The notes under the pieces: generated by a model | The model's database searches: none | Seen by the model: only the letters and a program-made list of their open reading frames with translations | Told to the model about the DNA's origin: nothing | Made by a program: the position numbers and the translations under genes | Shown here: one piece after another, positions 1 to 9,217 of the stretch | Numbering within the stretch: position 1 is the first letter of the stretch | Layout: the number at the start of each line of letters is the position of its first letter | From: Lachnospiraceae bacterium | GTDB taxonomy: Bacteria > Bacillota > Clostridia > Lachnospirales > Lachnospiraceae | Length of the DNA: 64,000 bases | Direction of reading: 5' to 3' | Assembly (NCBI GenBank): GCA_910575105.1 | Contig: CAJTDK010000018.1 | Span: 1-64,000, forward strand

Positions 1-221
1 AACTTAACAATACCGTATTGCGGAAGATTTTTCCACTGCTTTTATTTAGAGGAACGTAAAAACTGCGCCACAGCCCTGGCAGGCCATCGCGCAGCGATTT
101 TGTTCAATCGCAATTTACTTTTGTGTTTTCTTCCACTTTGCATATTCATTCGCAGTGGCATTTGTTTTCCCTTTTATGAGGAGCTATAAACAGTAACACC
201 ATGATTAAATAGTATTCGTTC

Positions 222-866
222 CTATTTCTCAAAAACAACAAAACCACATTCGTAAGGATGGTCGCAATACACACTTTCTTGCTTATCAGTGCGGTATAGC
301 ATACTTTTCAGTATAATTAGAAAATCTCCACCACCCGATAAAATCATGTATTCTGCCAGAATAAATAGCAGTAATTGATTTGCCATTACAGAAACCACTG
401 CTGCTCCACCGCCTAAAACTAATGTAGGCATAGCAGTTCCCAGCAAATATTGCCACTTTTCCAACGGTTCAGAGCAAGTACAGTATGGAGAAAAACTACT
501 CCAAATAAATCCAAAATCAATCGAATGAAAATGTTTTTTTGCAAAAAGCCCCCAGGTAATTCCATGTATTAGCTCATGCAGAATGGTGAGGCATGAAATA
601 AGCACAATCAATGCTACAACAAATCCCAACGAAAGATAATCCAAATCAAAACCATTCACATGATAGTATATCCAAAATGCTAAAGCCATAAATGGCAGCA
701 TAATTAAAAGACATAAAGGCTTTGCTTGTTGTGTATTGATAATTATATTTTTCGTTTTATATCCTTTTTGCTGCATTTCAGAATTGAATTTTTCAAAGTC
801 ATTTTTACGTTTCAATTCTTTTTCTGTTAATTTTCTTTTGTCGTCAGCCATAGATAATTCCTCCAA
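222..866 (-). CDS. DUF3267 family membrane zincin-like protein
   Basis: The 214-aa product has about four hydrophobic segments and an HELIH motif (HExxH, about residue 97), the metal-binding signature of the DUF3267 putative zincin peptidases. That makes it a candidate membrane metalloprotease; no substrate can be inferred. Its first 45 residues are highly charged and cytoplasmic-looking. It starts 11 bp after the permease stop on the same strand, so it is probably the last gene of the ABC operon. The 221 bases downstream to the window edge hold no gene I can support. DUF3267 genes do occur beside bacteriocin-type ABC exporters, but that association is recalled from general knowledge and not shown here. 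Confidence 0.7.
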   Translation of the reverse strand: MEELSMADDKRKLTEKELKRKNDFEKFNSEMQQKGYKTKNIIINTQQAKPLCLLIMLPFMALAFWIYYHVNGFDLDYLSLGFVVALIVLISCLTILHELIHGITWGLFAKKHFHSIDFGFIWSSFSPYCTCSEPLEKWQYLLGTAMPTLVLGGGAAVVSVMANQLLLFILAEYMILSGGGDFLIILKSMLYRTDKQESVYCDHPYECGFVVFEK

Positions 867-877
867 ATTTTATACGC

Positions 878-3250
878 TTATTCCATCGCCCGCATTTGTT
901 CAATCAGGGATTGCTTTTTCTGTCTGCGAATTGTCCATACAGACAAGATTATCTCCATTCCGAACAACACCAGAATGAACAGGCCCATTTCCAAAACAGG
1001 GAATTTGTAAGGTACTACATTTCCTGCAAAAGCACCTATGCTCATTTTTCTGCAAGCAAAGATGGAAGCCGGAAGCCCAACGATCAGCGTCGCCAATGTT
1101 GCAAAGAGCGCATAGCACAGCCCCTCGCAGATGTTCATTTTACATAGCTGCTTTTGGGTCAGACCGATGGAACGCAAAACACTGTTTTCTTGCTTTCGGG
1201 CTATCTGGTTAGAGAGTGTCGTGTTAATCAGGTTGATAACGCCAAAGAGGAATACCAGCCATGAAAGTACCTCCATGCTGCCAAATGCAAAGGAATTTGT
1301 CATTTCTTCATATTCAATCACTGTATTGATTTCATCTAAGGCAATATTACTATGGCTGGCTATAATATTTTTCAATTCAGACGCTACATAGTCCGCTTTT
1401 TTCGGATCGCTTACAATGCTCCATGAATAATCAAACGAGGTTATTTCTGGATGCAATTCATGGAATAATGCTTCCGGTGCATATTCAAGCGGACCGTCAA
1501 GGTGGAGTGCTCCATGCCCATTAGTTGGTATACTGCCGTTGTCAAACACCCCAGATATCGTAACAGGAAGGGTTGATTTCCCGGAGATAAGTTCAACTGT
1601 TTCTCCTGCTCCTATATTATCACGGTTACTTGTATGCGAATCAATTATGATGCTGCGCGCATCCAGTGGCATAGTTCCATCTATCAATGCAGCTTCAACC
1701 GCAGAATAGTTTTGTTCAGTCAGTATATCACACATACCACCACCCTCAATTCCGTTGGCACGATAATTTACATGAAGGCTTTGCCTTTTTGCAATCACAT
1801 CGGTTACACCATCAATGGACAAAATTTCCTGTTTTAATTCTTCATTTAGTGGATTTCCCGCCGCCATAACTTCTTGTTCTGTCAATTCAGAAAGCAAATA
1901 AATTTTATAGTCACCGTCCGGGAAAACCTGCCTTGCAAGCGCCTCTGGGGAGCGCAGCAAAACGAGGGAGGATACCACAAGCAGAATAATCCCGCCTAAG
2001 CTTAATGACGCAACAATACTGATTGTCTTTTTTCGATCACTCTTAAAATTCGTAATTCCCATTGAAACCGGATTGAGCTTGATGTTCTTTTTTCGGCTTC
2101 GGATGTTCTTTTGCGCTGGGGTAAAACGGACGGCTTCAATCGGGGAAATCCCTGCCGCGATTTTTACCGGTTTACGGATGGAAACAGATACCATGATCCA
2201 ACTGCTTATGAGCGTCAAAATAACCGTTGCCATATAGGAAACAGCGTTAAAACCCTTGGAAAACAGGAGAAAACCACCGCATACGCCCAGCACTGTGCCA
2301 ATCAGAATCCCGATACTGCCGAGTTTGTGTCCCTCCTGTTTTACAATCCGCTTGATTTGTTTTGGCGTCGCACCAATCGTCCGAAGCTTTCCGTAGCTCT
2401 GGATTTTGTCATTGATGGAGATGCGGAAGATACTCTGGATCACAATGTAGCCGCCGATTAGGGCAATGGCAGTCACGCCAGCCATCAGTGCAAAATCAAA
2501 GGATTTAGAAGCATAGACAAAATACTTGCTGTTCATTTTGGGCATAGGAAGCTGATATTCCTCCGCAATCTCCCTGCAATAAGAGGTCATCAGTTCTTCG
2601 CCCAACTGCTCGCTGTTTTTGAAATGGACATAGGCACGATACCCAGCCGGGTCAAACCCGTTCCATTCTGTCAGGGCAGCTTTAGAGATAATGATAGCAC
2701 AGGCATTCGCTTCTTTTTCATTTATGCTGTCCATAATGCCGCTGACAATATAATCACCATGAAAACTCTCTGTATCTAAGGTCACAGTGTCCCCAATTCT
2801 GGCATTGTTTCCATAGGTGGAAAGAAAGTATTCGCTTACAACAACTTCATTTGCTTTTTCAGGAACCCGACCCGCTAACAACTCCATCTGCGCCTTGGTA
2901 ATCTCCATCATTTGCGCGTCACAATACACATAGGACGCATGATAGCCCTGTTCCGAAAGTTCCTCACCGAGCATATAGTAGCCGCCTACGCGCTCAAACT
3001 CTGGCAGTCCTTTCAGGGTTTCAATGTCGTTTTCCTCTACGCCCATCCAAACCGCCTCATAAGTATCGACAACCTGATTGCGCTGCATTTGTATCAGAGA
3101 AGCAGACACAATTCCCGTAAAGCAGATCAGAAACGCCGCCAGCGCAACGGCGATCACCACCATCAGATTTCGGCGCTTCTCGCTTTGTAAACTTTTCTTT
3201 GCCAGCTTCTTTGTAATGGCGCTGGTATCATTCTCAAAAGGCCATGTCAT
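878..3250 (-). CDS. FtsX-like ABC transporter permease
   Basis: The 790-aa protein has the layout of MacB/BceB-like permeases: one N-terminal membrane segment (about residues 28-52), a large extracytoplasmic domain, three membrane segments (about 250-360), a second extracytoplasmic domain, and three C-terminal membrane segments ending in an FtsX domain. It opens with MTWPFENDTSAI, the same opening as the broken permease at 4067-6453, so the two are paralogues. It starts 14 bp after the ATPase stop and surely forms a complex with it. Such transporters remove or sense membrane-active peptides or export lipoprotein-linked substrates. The neighbouring two-component system supports a peptide-resistance role, which is inference. 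Confidence 0.85.
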   Translation of the reverse strand: MTWPFENDTSAITKKLAKKSLQSEKRRNLMVVIAVALAAFLICFTGIVSASLIQMQRNQVVDTYEAVWMGVEENDIETLKGLPEFERVGGYYMLGEELSEQGYHASYVYCDAQMMEITKAQMELLAGRVPEKANEVVVSEYFLSTYGNNARIGDTVTLDTESFHGDYIVSGIMDSINEKEANACAIIISKAALTEWNGFDPAGYRAYVHFKNSEQLGEELMTSYCREIAEEYQLPMPKMNSKYFVYASKSFDFALMAGVTAIALIGGYIVIQSIFRISINDKIQSYGKLRTIGATPKQIKRIVKQEGHKLGSIGILIGTVLGVCGGFLLFSKGFNAVSYMATVILTLISSWIMVSVSIRKPVKIAAGISPIEAVRFTPAQKNIRSRKKNIKLNPVSMGITNFKSDRKKTISIVASLSLGGIILLVVSSLVLLRSPEALARQVFPDGDYKIYLLSELTEQEVMAAGNPLNEELKQEILSIDGVTDVIAKRQSLHVNYRANGIEGGGMCDILTEQNYSAVEAALIDGTMPLDARSIIIDSHTSNRDNIGAGETVELISGKSTLPVTISGVFDNGSIPTNGHGALHLDGPLEYAPEALFHELHPEITSFDYSWSIVSDPKKADYVASELKNIIASHSNIALDEINTVIEYEEMTNSFAFGSMEVLSWLVFLFGVINLINTTLSNQIARKQENSVLRSIGLTQKQLCKMNICEGLCYALFATLATLIVGLPASIFACRKMSIGAFAGNVVPYKFPVLEMGLFILVLFGMEIILSVWTIRRQKKQSLIEQMRAME

Positions 3251-3264
3251 AGCCTGCCACCTCC

Positions 3265-3930
3265 TTATTCCACAATCTTGCCATCCTCAATGCGGATAAT
3301 CCGATCTGCAAGGCGGGCAATGTCGTTGTTGTGGGTAATCATCACGACAGTTTGCCGGAACTCCGCGCTGGTGCGTTTGATAAGCCCCAGCACCTCGGCG
3401 CTGGTCCTGCTGTCAAGGTTGCCGGTGGGCTCGTCGGCCAGCACGATAGCCGGTTTGGTAATCAGGGCGCGGGCAATCGCCACACGCTGCTGCTGGCCGC
3501 CGGAGAGATTGTTCGGCATATTTTTCAGTTTATCTTCCAGCCCCAGCAGGTGAACAATCTCGTCCAAAAACTTCTGATCCACCGTGTCCCCGTCCAGTTC
3601 CACCGGCAGGACGATGTTCTCATACACATTCAGGATGGGAACAAGGTTATAGTTCTGGAAGATAAAGCCGATGTTGCGGCGGCGGAAGATGGTGAGCTGT
3701 TCGTCGTTCTTCTTTGCCAGTTCTTCGCCCCGGACAATCACGGTTCCGCTGGTGGGCGTGTCCAGCCCGCCCATCATGTGAAGCAGGGTAGACTTGCCGC
3801 TGCCGGAGGTTCCCACAACGGCCACAAATTCGCCCTCGTCTACGGAGAAGTTCACGCCGTCAAGGGCGCGGGTAATGTTCGGCTCTGCGCCGTAATGCTT
3901 TTTTAGGTCAATCGTCTGTAAAATGCTCAT
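3265..3930 (-). CDS. ABC transporter ATP-binding protein (MacB/LolD/BceA-like)
   Basis: This 221-aa ATPase has Walker A GTSGSGKST, a Q-loop (FIFQNYNL), signature LSGGQQQR, Walker B VLADEPTGNLD and a switch histidine (ITHN), so it looks fully active. The EPTGNLDS sequence is typical of the MacB/LolD/BceA clade that pairs with FtsX-type permeases. The ATG at 3930 is chosen because GAAAGGAG lies upstream at good spacing. The longer open frame to 4059 only translates the repeated promoter. It is the only ATPase in the module and may serve both permeases. Its promoter is the repeat copy at 3962-4063. Confidence 0.92.
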   Translation of the reverse strand: MSILQTIDLKKHYGAEPNITRALDGVNFSVDEGEFVAVVGTSGSGKSTLLHMMGGLDTPTSGTVIVRGEELAKKNDEQLTIFRRRNIGFIFQNYNLVPILNVYENIVLPVELDGDTVDQKFLDEIVHLLGLEDKLKNMPNNLSGGQQQRVAIARALITKPAIVLADEPTGNLDSRTSAEVLGLIKRTSAEFRQTVVMITHNNDIARLADRIIRIEDGKIVE

Positions 3931-3961
3931 ATTCAAAACTCCTTTCAAGGCTTTCTGCCTG

Positions 3962-4063
3962 TTGATAAGGGTATTGTAAAACCCAAATGTCCGCGAAATG
4001 TTACAGCAGCCAAAAAATTTCATTGAAAATCGGGGTGAAATGTTACAAAGCTCGGACATTTCA
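3962..4063 (-). promoter_or_regulatory. Promoter/operator repeat, copy 1 (drives the ATPase-permease unit)
   Basis: This 102-bp block matches 6473-6574 at every base but one. On the + strand it holds GAAATGTTACA at 3995-4005 and again at 4037-4047, 42 bp apart (about four helical turns), each near a CGGACATTT-type element. On the minus strand a TACAAT -10 element (complement of 3973-3978) follows. Repeated half-sites spaced by whole turns are typical of OmpR-type response regulators. The regulator encoded at 7690-8382 is the obvious candidate. Confidence 0.7.
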
Positions 4064-4066
4064 AAA

Positions 4067-6453
4067 TCAGTCTGCCATTTGGATCCGTTCTACCAATGAA
4101 TTTCTGCATTGAATTTTTAGACAGATAGCAGAAATTATAATAGATGTTATTTTTAAGCAGACACCGTAAATCAGTAATGGAATAAAGGGAAAAGTATATT
4201 GAAAATAAGTTAATCCATTCGCAGACAATATCCGTACTAACAAATAGCCCATTAAGGTTCCTGCCACAAGCGTAATAATCAAGCATGGAATAATCAGTAA
4301 GACGCTTTCATGTAGCAACATTTTCTTTATCTGCTTTTTGTCATGCCGATAGACTCCAATATTCCAAATGCTTTTCTCCTTGTGCTGATACGACTAATCA
4401 AGGTGTTTGTCAGATTAAAAATGCTAAACATAATGACAAAGGCAGATACCCCATAAACTTGTACGCTGGTATTATGAATCGTATTTGCTGAAGATGCTTT
4501 TACCTCTTGTAAGGTTTCCATTACCAAATCAGGGTGTTGGGACAGTATTTCATTTAACTTGCTTTCTACTGATTTACCCACTTTTTCATATTCGGGTACG
4601 GACAAAGTTAAGGAAGCTGTTAAATCCATATCTCCCCACAACTTTTCTATGGTTTCTTTTGGAAGATAAAACCCCTCCTTCATACTTTTTTCGGAAGTAC
4701 CGGCAATCAAAACATCTATGCTGTGTTCAGTTCCATCGAACCATCGTAATGTCACTTTTTCTCCTATTGACGGGCAAGTATGATAGACTTCGTTCTGTAC
4801 GCTTGTCCCTAATATAACCATAGCGTCTTGTTTCACCAATGTTTCGTATGTCCAATGGACAGGAAGCGTTTTCAAAATTTCCTCCTGATTATCAGGCGTA
4901 ATCGGAATAATGGGAATTTCTAATTGTTCATCGTGATACTCAATAATGGCTGCGGTTCTCTCCGTAGTATAAATCTCTTTGACTTCCGGGATTTGTTGCA
5001 ATTCTTCCATGAGTTCCTGTGAAAAAGGCGTATCAACTTGATACTCCGAAATACCATACGGTTTGGGGTTGACTAATGTATTGTGGTTAATCGTAATATA
5101 ATATTCTCCATCTTCCAAATTCCCCATTCTCGCAAAGGAATCTGGATTCCATGATGATATAAAAGTGGCTCCAACCATAAATAAAATCCCGCCGATTGCA
5201 AGCGAGGCAATCGTCAGATTGTGTTTTTTTCGATCCTGCTTTTCGCTCAATACGGCTAAAGAATACGGTGAAAGGCGAATATGATTTTTCCTGTTCCGTA
5301 CTTTATTTTCTTTTAGTTCTGGAGCGTTTCCAACATATTTTGTTGCTTCAATAGGAGAAATATTTGAAGCTATTTGCGCGGGCTTGTATACGGAAATTTG
5401 TACGATGATAATGCCTAATATTATTGCGAAAATACTTGTGGCTATGGCATTGATAATCGTTATTCCATTCGGCTCTAACAGATATGCAAATATGATACCT
5501 GCTGTAATACCGGCAGGTATTCCGAACAGGCAGAAACGATACCCCTCTTTACGAATCATCCGCTTAATTTGTTTTTCTGTCATGCCAATAGTTTTGAGCT
5601 GTCCAATTTGCGACACTTGATTTGATACCGAAAGGTAGAACACACTGTATATGACAATTCCGCTTGAAAAAACAATAAAAAGAGTGGCTAAAAGAACACC
5701 TCCCATTCCTGATCCACTAATAAGTGAGGAGCAGAACTTGCTATTAAAATAAAGTTGATTCCTACTTATGTCTTGGGATGAAGCCAGACGATATACTGTA
5801 TTCTCAAAATCAACAAGTCCCATTTCCGTGGCGCCATTTACACGAATCAAGGCACTATATGGAATATCAGATAATAACACGCCCTGTTCTGCATACGCTG
5901 GGGAAACATAAAAGTAAAATGTTCCTGTTTCCACATTATCAGTAAAACCAGTAATGATGAAATCCTCTGTTTTACTCCCCGCCGTTGGTAAAGTGATAGT
6001 ATCTCCTATATTTAGCTGATACCCCAGCTCTAACTGAACATTTTTATCAATTACAATTTCATTGTACTGTTCTGGACAGGTTCCACTGACTAATTCATAG
6101 GATTTTATAATTCCAAAACCAGACGGCATATAAACCGCTTCAAATTTGATCCCATCCATCAGAAAACTATCACTATGCTTATAGGGTACAATATCTTCAA
6201 GATCAGGTTCTTTTTTCAGAACTTCTATCTGTTCTGCTGTAAGCCCCCCGATGGTAGCTTGCTGCATTTGATTCAAAATCTTTTGTTCACTAATTTTGCT
6301 GCCTTGTTGGAATAAGGAGATTCCCACAATCAAACTAATTGCCAGTGCAATCGTCAAAACATTAAAAAGGCAAAAAATACGATTTGAACATACATTGCGT
6401 TTTGCTAATTTCTTTACAATGGCGCTTGTATCGTTCTCAAAAGGCCATGTCAT
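4067..6453 (-). pseudogene. FtsX-like permease interrupted by a one-base frameshift
   Basis: Translation from ATG 6453 (good AGGTGA site) gives MTWPFENDTSAI and a MacB/BceB-like permease that ends early at 4327 (GILESIGMTKSR). The missing C-terminal membrane segments continue at 4321-4067 in the next frame (MLLHESVLLIIPC...). The coding strand reads five A where six would restore an intact ...MTKKQIKKMLLHE... joint; on the + strand this is the T5 run at 4335-4339. It is either a real inactivating deletion, a sequencing error, or a slippage site. No ATPase gene sits directly beside it, so if functional it would share the ATPase at 3265-3930. The nearest full paralogue is the permease at 878-3250. 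Confidence 0.82.
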
Positions 6454-6472
6454 AGTTGTATCACCTCCATAT

Positions 6473-6574
6473 TTGATAAGGCTATTGTAAAACCCAAATG
6501 TCCGCGAAATGTTACAGCAGCCAAAAAATTTCATTGAAAATCGGGGTGAAATGTTACAAAGCTCGGACATTTCA
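6473..6574 (-). promoter_or_regulatory. Promoter/operator repeat, copy 2 (drives the broken permease)
   Basis: This is the second copy of the 102-bp promoter block, with one mismatch to 3962-4063. GAAATGTTACA occurs at 6506-6516 and 6548-6558. The permease start at 6453 lies just downstream. The near-perfect identity points to a recent duplication or gene conversion of a permease plus its promoter. Confidence 0.7.
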
Positions 6575-6661
6575 GCCGAAAACCTGCCACTGGCAGCTTT
6601 ATCGGCACACTACTGCGAAAAAATTTGCGGCGGGCAGCCGGAACTGGTCGTCCGCCGCGTT

Positions 6662-7693
6662 CTATTTTGTCGGCAGCATAATGGAAAATTCCGAACCCCT
6701 GCCCGGCTCCGAAACCACTCTGATATAGCCGCCCTGCCGCGTTATGATCTCGCGGGCCAGATACAGGCCAATGCCAACGCCCTGCTGTTCGTGTACTTCT
6801 TCCTCACGATAGAAGCGCCGGAAGATGGCGGCCTGATTGCTTTCAGAAATGCCCTTGCCGGTGTCGGCTACTTTGATCTCCACATACATTTCCCACAGCA
6901 CCACTGACACAGCGATTTTCCCGCCTGCCGGGGTGTACTTCACCGCATTGTCCAGCAGGTTAAAAAGGGCTTCGGATGTCCATTTGCTGTCATGGGAAAC
7001 GGCCAAATCCTCCGGGCAGTCCACAGACACGGCGATTTCTTTTTTCTCCGCTGCATATACAATCCCACTCATAGCCTGCGCCACGGTATCAAAAAGGTGG
7101 CCAGGTTTCTTATCCAACTGGATCACGCCCGTTTCCAGCCGGGAGGTTTTCACAAGGGCCTGAAAGAGAAAGTCCAGCTTATCCGTCTGGCTGCGGATTC
7201 CCAGGATAAAGTCAGTGCGCTCCGTCTCGGTCATGGGCTTTTCCAGCAGGGTGTCCGCCGCCATTTTCAGATTGCTTACCGGCGTTTTCACCTGATGGGA
7301 AATATCCGATACAAGGGTCTGTAACTCCTGCCGTTCCTCGTCCACAAGACGGCGGTTCTCCTGCATGATCTGATAAAGCCTTGCCAGCCGGTGTCCGATT
7401 CTGGCAAGCTGGGTTTCGCTGTCCTCCGGACGTTTTGGCGCTTCATTTCCGGCGATCATGTGGTCTAAGGTCTGGCATAGGTCAGCGGTAAACTGCGACA
7501 GCCGCTTTCCAAACACCTGCGTCAGTACAAAAATCCCCACAAGGGCGCACAGCAGCAGCGCCCCGCCAGTCAGCAGCGCCGCCGTTTGTTTTGTCACAAA
7601 AAACAGGGCTATGGTAATCCCGGACATAGAGAGGACAAGCCCTATTGCCACCCGGCCAAACAGCCGCTTTACAGATAGGTTTTGAAACTTCAT
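6662..7693 (-). CDS. Sensor histidine kinase
   Basis: The 343-aa kinase starts with two closely spaced membrane segments (about residues 10-60) and almost no outside loop, as in intramembrane-sensing or VanS-like kinases that take their signal from a membrane partner. A HAMP-like linker follows, then the HisKA H-box (DISHQVKTPVSNLKM; H is the phosphoacceptor) and HATPase boxes N (LLDNAVKY), G1 (VADTGKGIS) and G2 (GVGIGLYLA). The ATG at 7693 overlaps the regulator's TGA as ATGA, so the two are translationally coupled. It very likely phosphorylates the regulator at 7690-8382. The ligand is unknown. Confidence 0.93.
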   Translation of the reverse strand: MKFQNLSVKRLFGRVAIGLVLSMSGITIALFFVTKQTAALLTGGALLLCALVGIFVLTQVFGKRLSQFTADLCQTLDHMIAGNEAPKRPEDSETQLARIGHRLARLYQIMQENRRLVDEERQELQTLVSDISHQVKTPVSNLKMAADTLLEKPMTETERTDFILGIRSQTDKLDFLFQALVKTSRLETGVIQLDKKPGHLFDTVAQAMSGIVYAAEKKEIAVSVDCPEDLAVSHDSKWTSEALFNLLDNAVKYTPAGGKIAVSVVLWEMYVEIKVADTGKGISESNQAAIFRRFYREEEVHEQQGVGIGLYLAREIITRQGGYIRVVSEPGRGSEFSIMLPTK

Positions 7694-8382
7694 TTCGCCT
7701 CGCCTCCCGTCCACTGATAGCCCATGCCGTAAACGGTCTTGATGTAGGGCGTGCCGCCGTCGGATTCGATCTTGCTGCGAATCCGGCTGATGGAGGTTGT
7801 CAGGGTGTGTTCATCCACAAACTTCTCGTCTATATCCCACAGCTTTTCCAGAAGCTGCCCACGGGTCAGCACTTGCCGGGGATTTTTACGGAACAGGTTC
7901 AGCATTTTGTACTCCATCGGGGATAAGGTCAGGGGCTTGCCGTTTAGGGAAGCCGCCTGCTCCGAGAAGTCCAGAAACAGCCGCCCGTCGTCGTAAATGT
8001 CCTTGGCCGGTTTGTGGTGTTCCAGCATGGCGAACATGGCTTTGATTTTCCGCTGCAAGGCCCCGATCACAAAGGGCTTTGTGATGTAGTCCACCGCGCC
8101 CACCTCATAGCCCCGTATCTGGTCGCTCTCCTGATCGTTGGCGGTCAGGAAGATTACAATGGTGTCCGGGTGCTGGGGCTTTATCAGCTTGCACAGTTCA
8201 AAACCATTCCCATCCGGCAGGTTGATGTCCAGCAGCACTAAATCAAATTCCCGCTGGCGCAGGACATCAGCTGCGGTTCTGGCATTTAGGGCAGAAGTCA
8301 AGCCGTACCCGTCTGCGGTCAGGTTATAGGCCAACATCTTATTCAAAAAACTGTCGTCCTCGACAATTAAAATCTGTTTCAT
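7690..8382 (-). CDS. OmpR/PhoB-family response regulator
   Basis: The 230-aa protein has a receiver domain with acidic residues (VEDD), the phosphoacceptor Asp in LVLLDINLPDG, Thr in FLTAND and Lys in YITKPF, followed by a winged-helix Trans_reg_C domain (LSPMEYKMLNLF, RIRSKIE, IKTVYGMGYQW). ATG 8382 is chosen over the upstream ATG at 8424 because of GGAAGTGAGG just before it and because the family normally starts with MKQILIVEDD. It probably binds the repeated operators upstream of itself and of both transporter units, giving autoregulation. Confidence 0.93.
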   Translation of the reverse strand: MKQILIVEDDSFLNKMLAYNLTADGYGLTSALNARTAADVLRQREFDLVLLDINLPDGNGFELCKLIKPQHPDTIVIFLTANDQESDQIRGYEVGAVDYITKPFVIGALQRKIKAMFAMLEHHKPAKDIYDDGRLFLDFSEQAASLNGKPLTLSPMEYKMLNLFRKNPRQVLTRGQLLEKLWDIDEKFVDEHTLTTSISRIRSKIESDGGTPYIKTVYGMGYQWTGGEAK

Positions 8383-8401
8383 ATCCTCACTTCCTTTGCT
8401 T

Positions 8402-8446
8402 TTTGCAGATAGTATAACAGGCAAATGTCCGCGAAATGTTACAGCG
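8402..8446 (-). promoter_or_regulatory. Response-regulator promoter with the shared operator
   Basis: The + strand segment 8422-8444 matches the operator cores at 3984-4006 and 6495-6517 (it contains GAAATGTTACA at 8433-8443). On the minus strand it is followed after the same five-base gap by a TATACT -10 element, where the other two promoters have TACAAT. The fixed spacing is the main evidence that the site is functional. Confidence 0.6.
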
Positions 8447-8533
8447 GACGGATTTTTTCAAAAAAATATCCACCTCTATTATAATTTGATTTGGTTAGTG
8501 ATACAAGGATAGCGTTTATATCTCACTAAAAAA

Positions 8534-8626
8534 ACGGCATAATCATACCTGTTAGTCGGCATAATAAGGTTATTCCTTTGTGTAAATCGGCACGATAGAA
8601 TATATTCGAGGTGAATGATTATGCCG
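8534..8626 (+). promoter_or_regulatory. Putative autoregulatory operators of the XRE gene
   Basis: CGGCATAAT occurs at 8535-8543 and 8557-8565, a degenerate copy CGGCACGAT at 8588-8596, and an exact inverted copy (ATTATGCCG) at 8618-8626 that contains the start codon. Sites are 22 to 31 bp apart. This arrangement suggests repression by the encoded regulator. Confidence 0.45.
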
Positions 8627-8977
8627 ATTGATGATTTAACCGCTTTAGGGCAAAAAATGCGGGAAGCCCGAAAAAGAAAAGACCTGACACAGCAGGAGCT
8701 TTCTGATATGAGCCATGTATCTGTCAAGCAGATTGCCAAGATTGAAAAAGGGCAGATGAATCCGTCCTTTTTGATTTTGAAGGCACTGGCAAAGGTACTG
8801 CCGATTTCTCTGGATTCTTTAATCAATCCAGATGTTTCCCCGGAAGATGAGGGAGCCGGTCAGATGAAGATATTGTATTGCAGCTGCCCGTCAGAAATGC
8901 GTGAAACCCTCTTGCACCATACGCAGGAAACCATGAAAGAACTAACCGAACTATCCGAGAAATTTGAAACGAATTGA
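8621..8977 (+). CDS. XRE-family HTH regulator
   Basis: The 118-aa protein has an N-terminal Cro/C1-type helix-turn-helix (TQQELSDMSHVSVKQIAKIEKG, about residues 22-43) and a short acidic tail (LTELSEKFETN). ATG 8621 is preferred over ATG 8615, because GAGGTG at 8608-8613 would sit too close to the latter. It faces away from the response-regulator operon, and its terminator follows at once, so it is monocistronic. It probably controls its own promoter through the CGGCATAAT sites. Whether it belongs to the mobile element or to the transporter module is unclear. Confidence 0.85.
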   Translation: MPIDDLTALGQKMREARKRKDLTQQELSDMSHVSVKQIAKIEKGQMNPSFLILKALAKVLPISLDSLINPDVSPEDEGAGQMKILYCSCPSEMRETLLHHTQETMKELTELSEKFETN

Positions 8978-9023
8978 GCTGGTGAGTGAATTTAACAAAT
9001 TCCTCACCAGCTTTGTTCTTTTT
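8978..9023 (+). terminator. Rho-independent terminator of the XRE gene
   Basis: GCTGGTGAG (8978-8986) pairs with CTCACCAGC (9003-9011), extended by GAATTT/AAATTC inside, and is followed by TTTGTTCTTTTT. It begins right after the TGA stop. Confidence 0.88.
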
Positions 9024-9035
9024 CGAGAAAAAGAA

Positions 9036-9194
9036 GGTTATCCCGTTCCGGGATAACCGTGGCAAGCAATGCCCCAGGATAGCCATACGGCTCCTGGCGC
9101 TGCTTGTTGGGGATTCCCCAAGCCCCTTTGAACACAGAATTTCATTCTGTGGCTGCGCGTTCCTGCGGAACGCTTTTCACCGCCTGCGGCGGTG
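9036..9194. repeat. Row of six hairpin-forming inverted repeats
   Basis: Inverted repeats follow one another: 9036-9058 (GGTTATCCC, loop GTTCC), 9074-9097 (imperfect, CCAGG...CCTGG), 9107-9121 (TTGGGGATTCCCCAA), 9133-9151 (CACAGAAT, loop TTC), 9157-9173 (GCGTTCC, loop TGC) and 9178-9194 (CACCGCC, loop TGC). The last two share the same TGC loop. They lie between the XRE terminator and the relaxase 3' end, with no gene in between. Possible roles are an oriT or secondary-structure element of the mobilizable unit, or stacked terminators for the minus strand. Confidence 0.75.
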
Positions 9195-9217
9195 AGATAG
9201 TACAAAAAAACGGAGCG

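Noticed and set aside
3931-4059. N-terminal extension of the ABC ATPase, also seen before the broken permease (6454-6570), with a shared 29-residue opening
   Set aside because: The shared residues are translation of the 102-bp promoter repeat; both genes have proper ribosome binding sites at the later ATG.
9036-9194. CRISPR array
   Set aside because: The units are different inverted repeats of varied length, not identical direct repeats with spacers.
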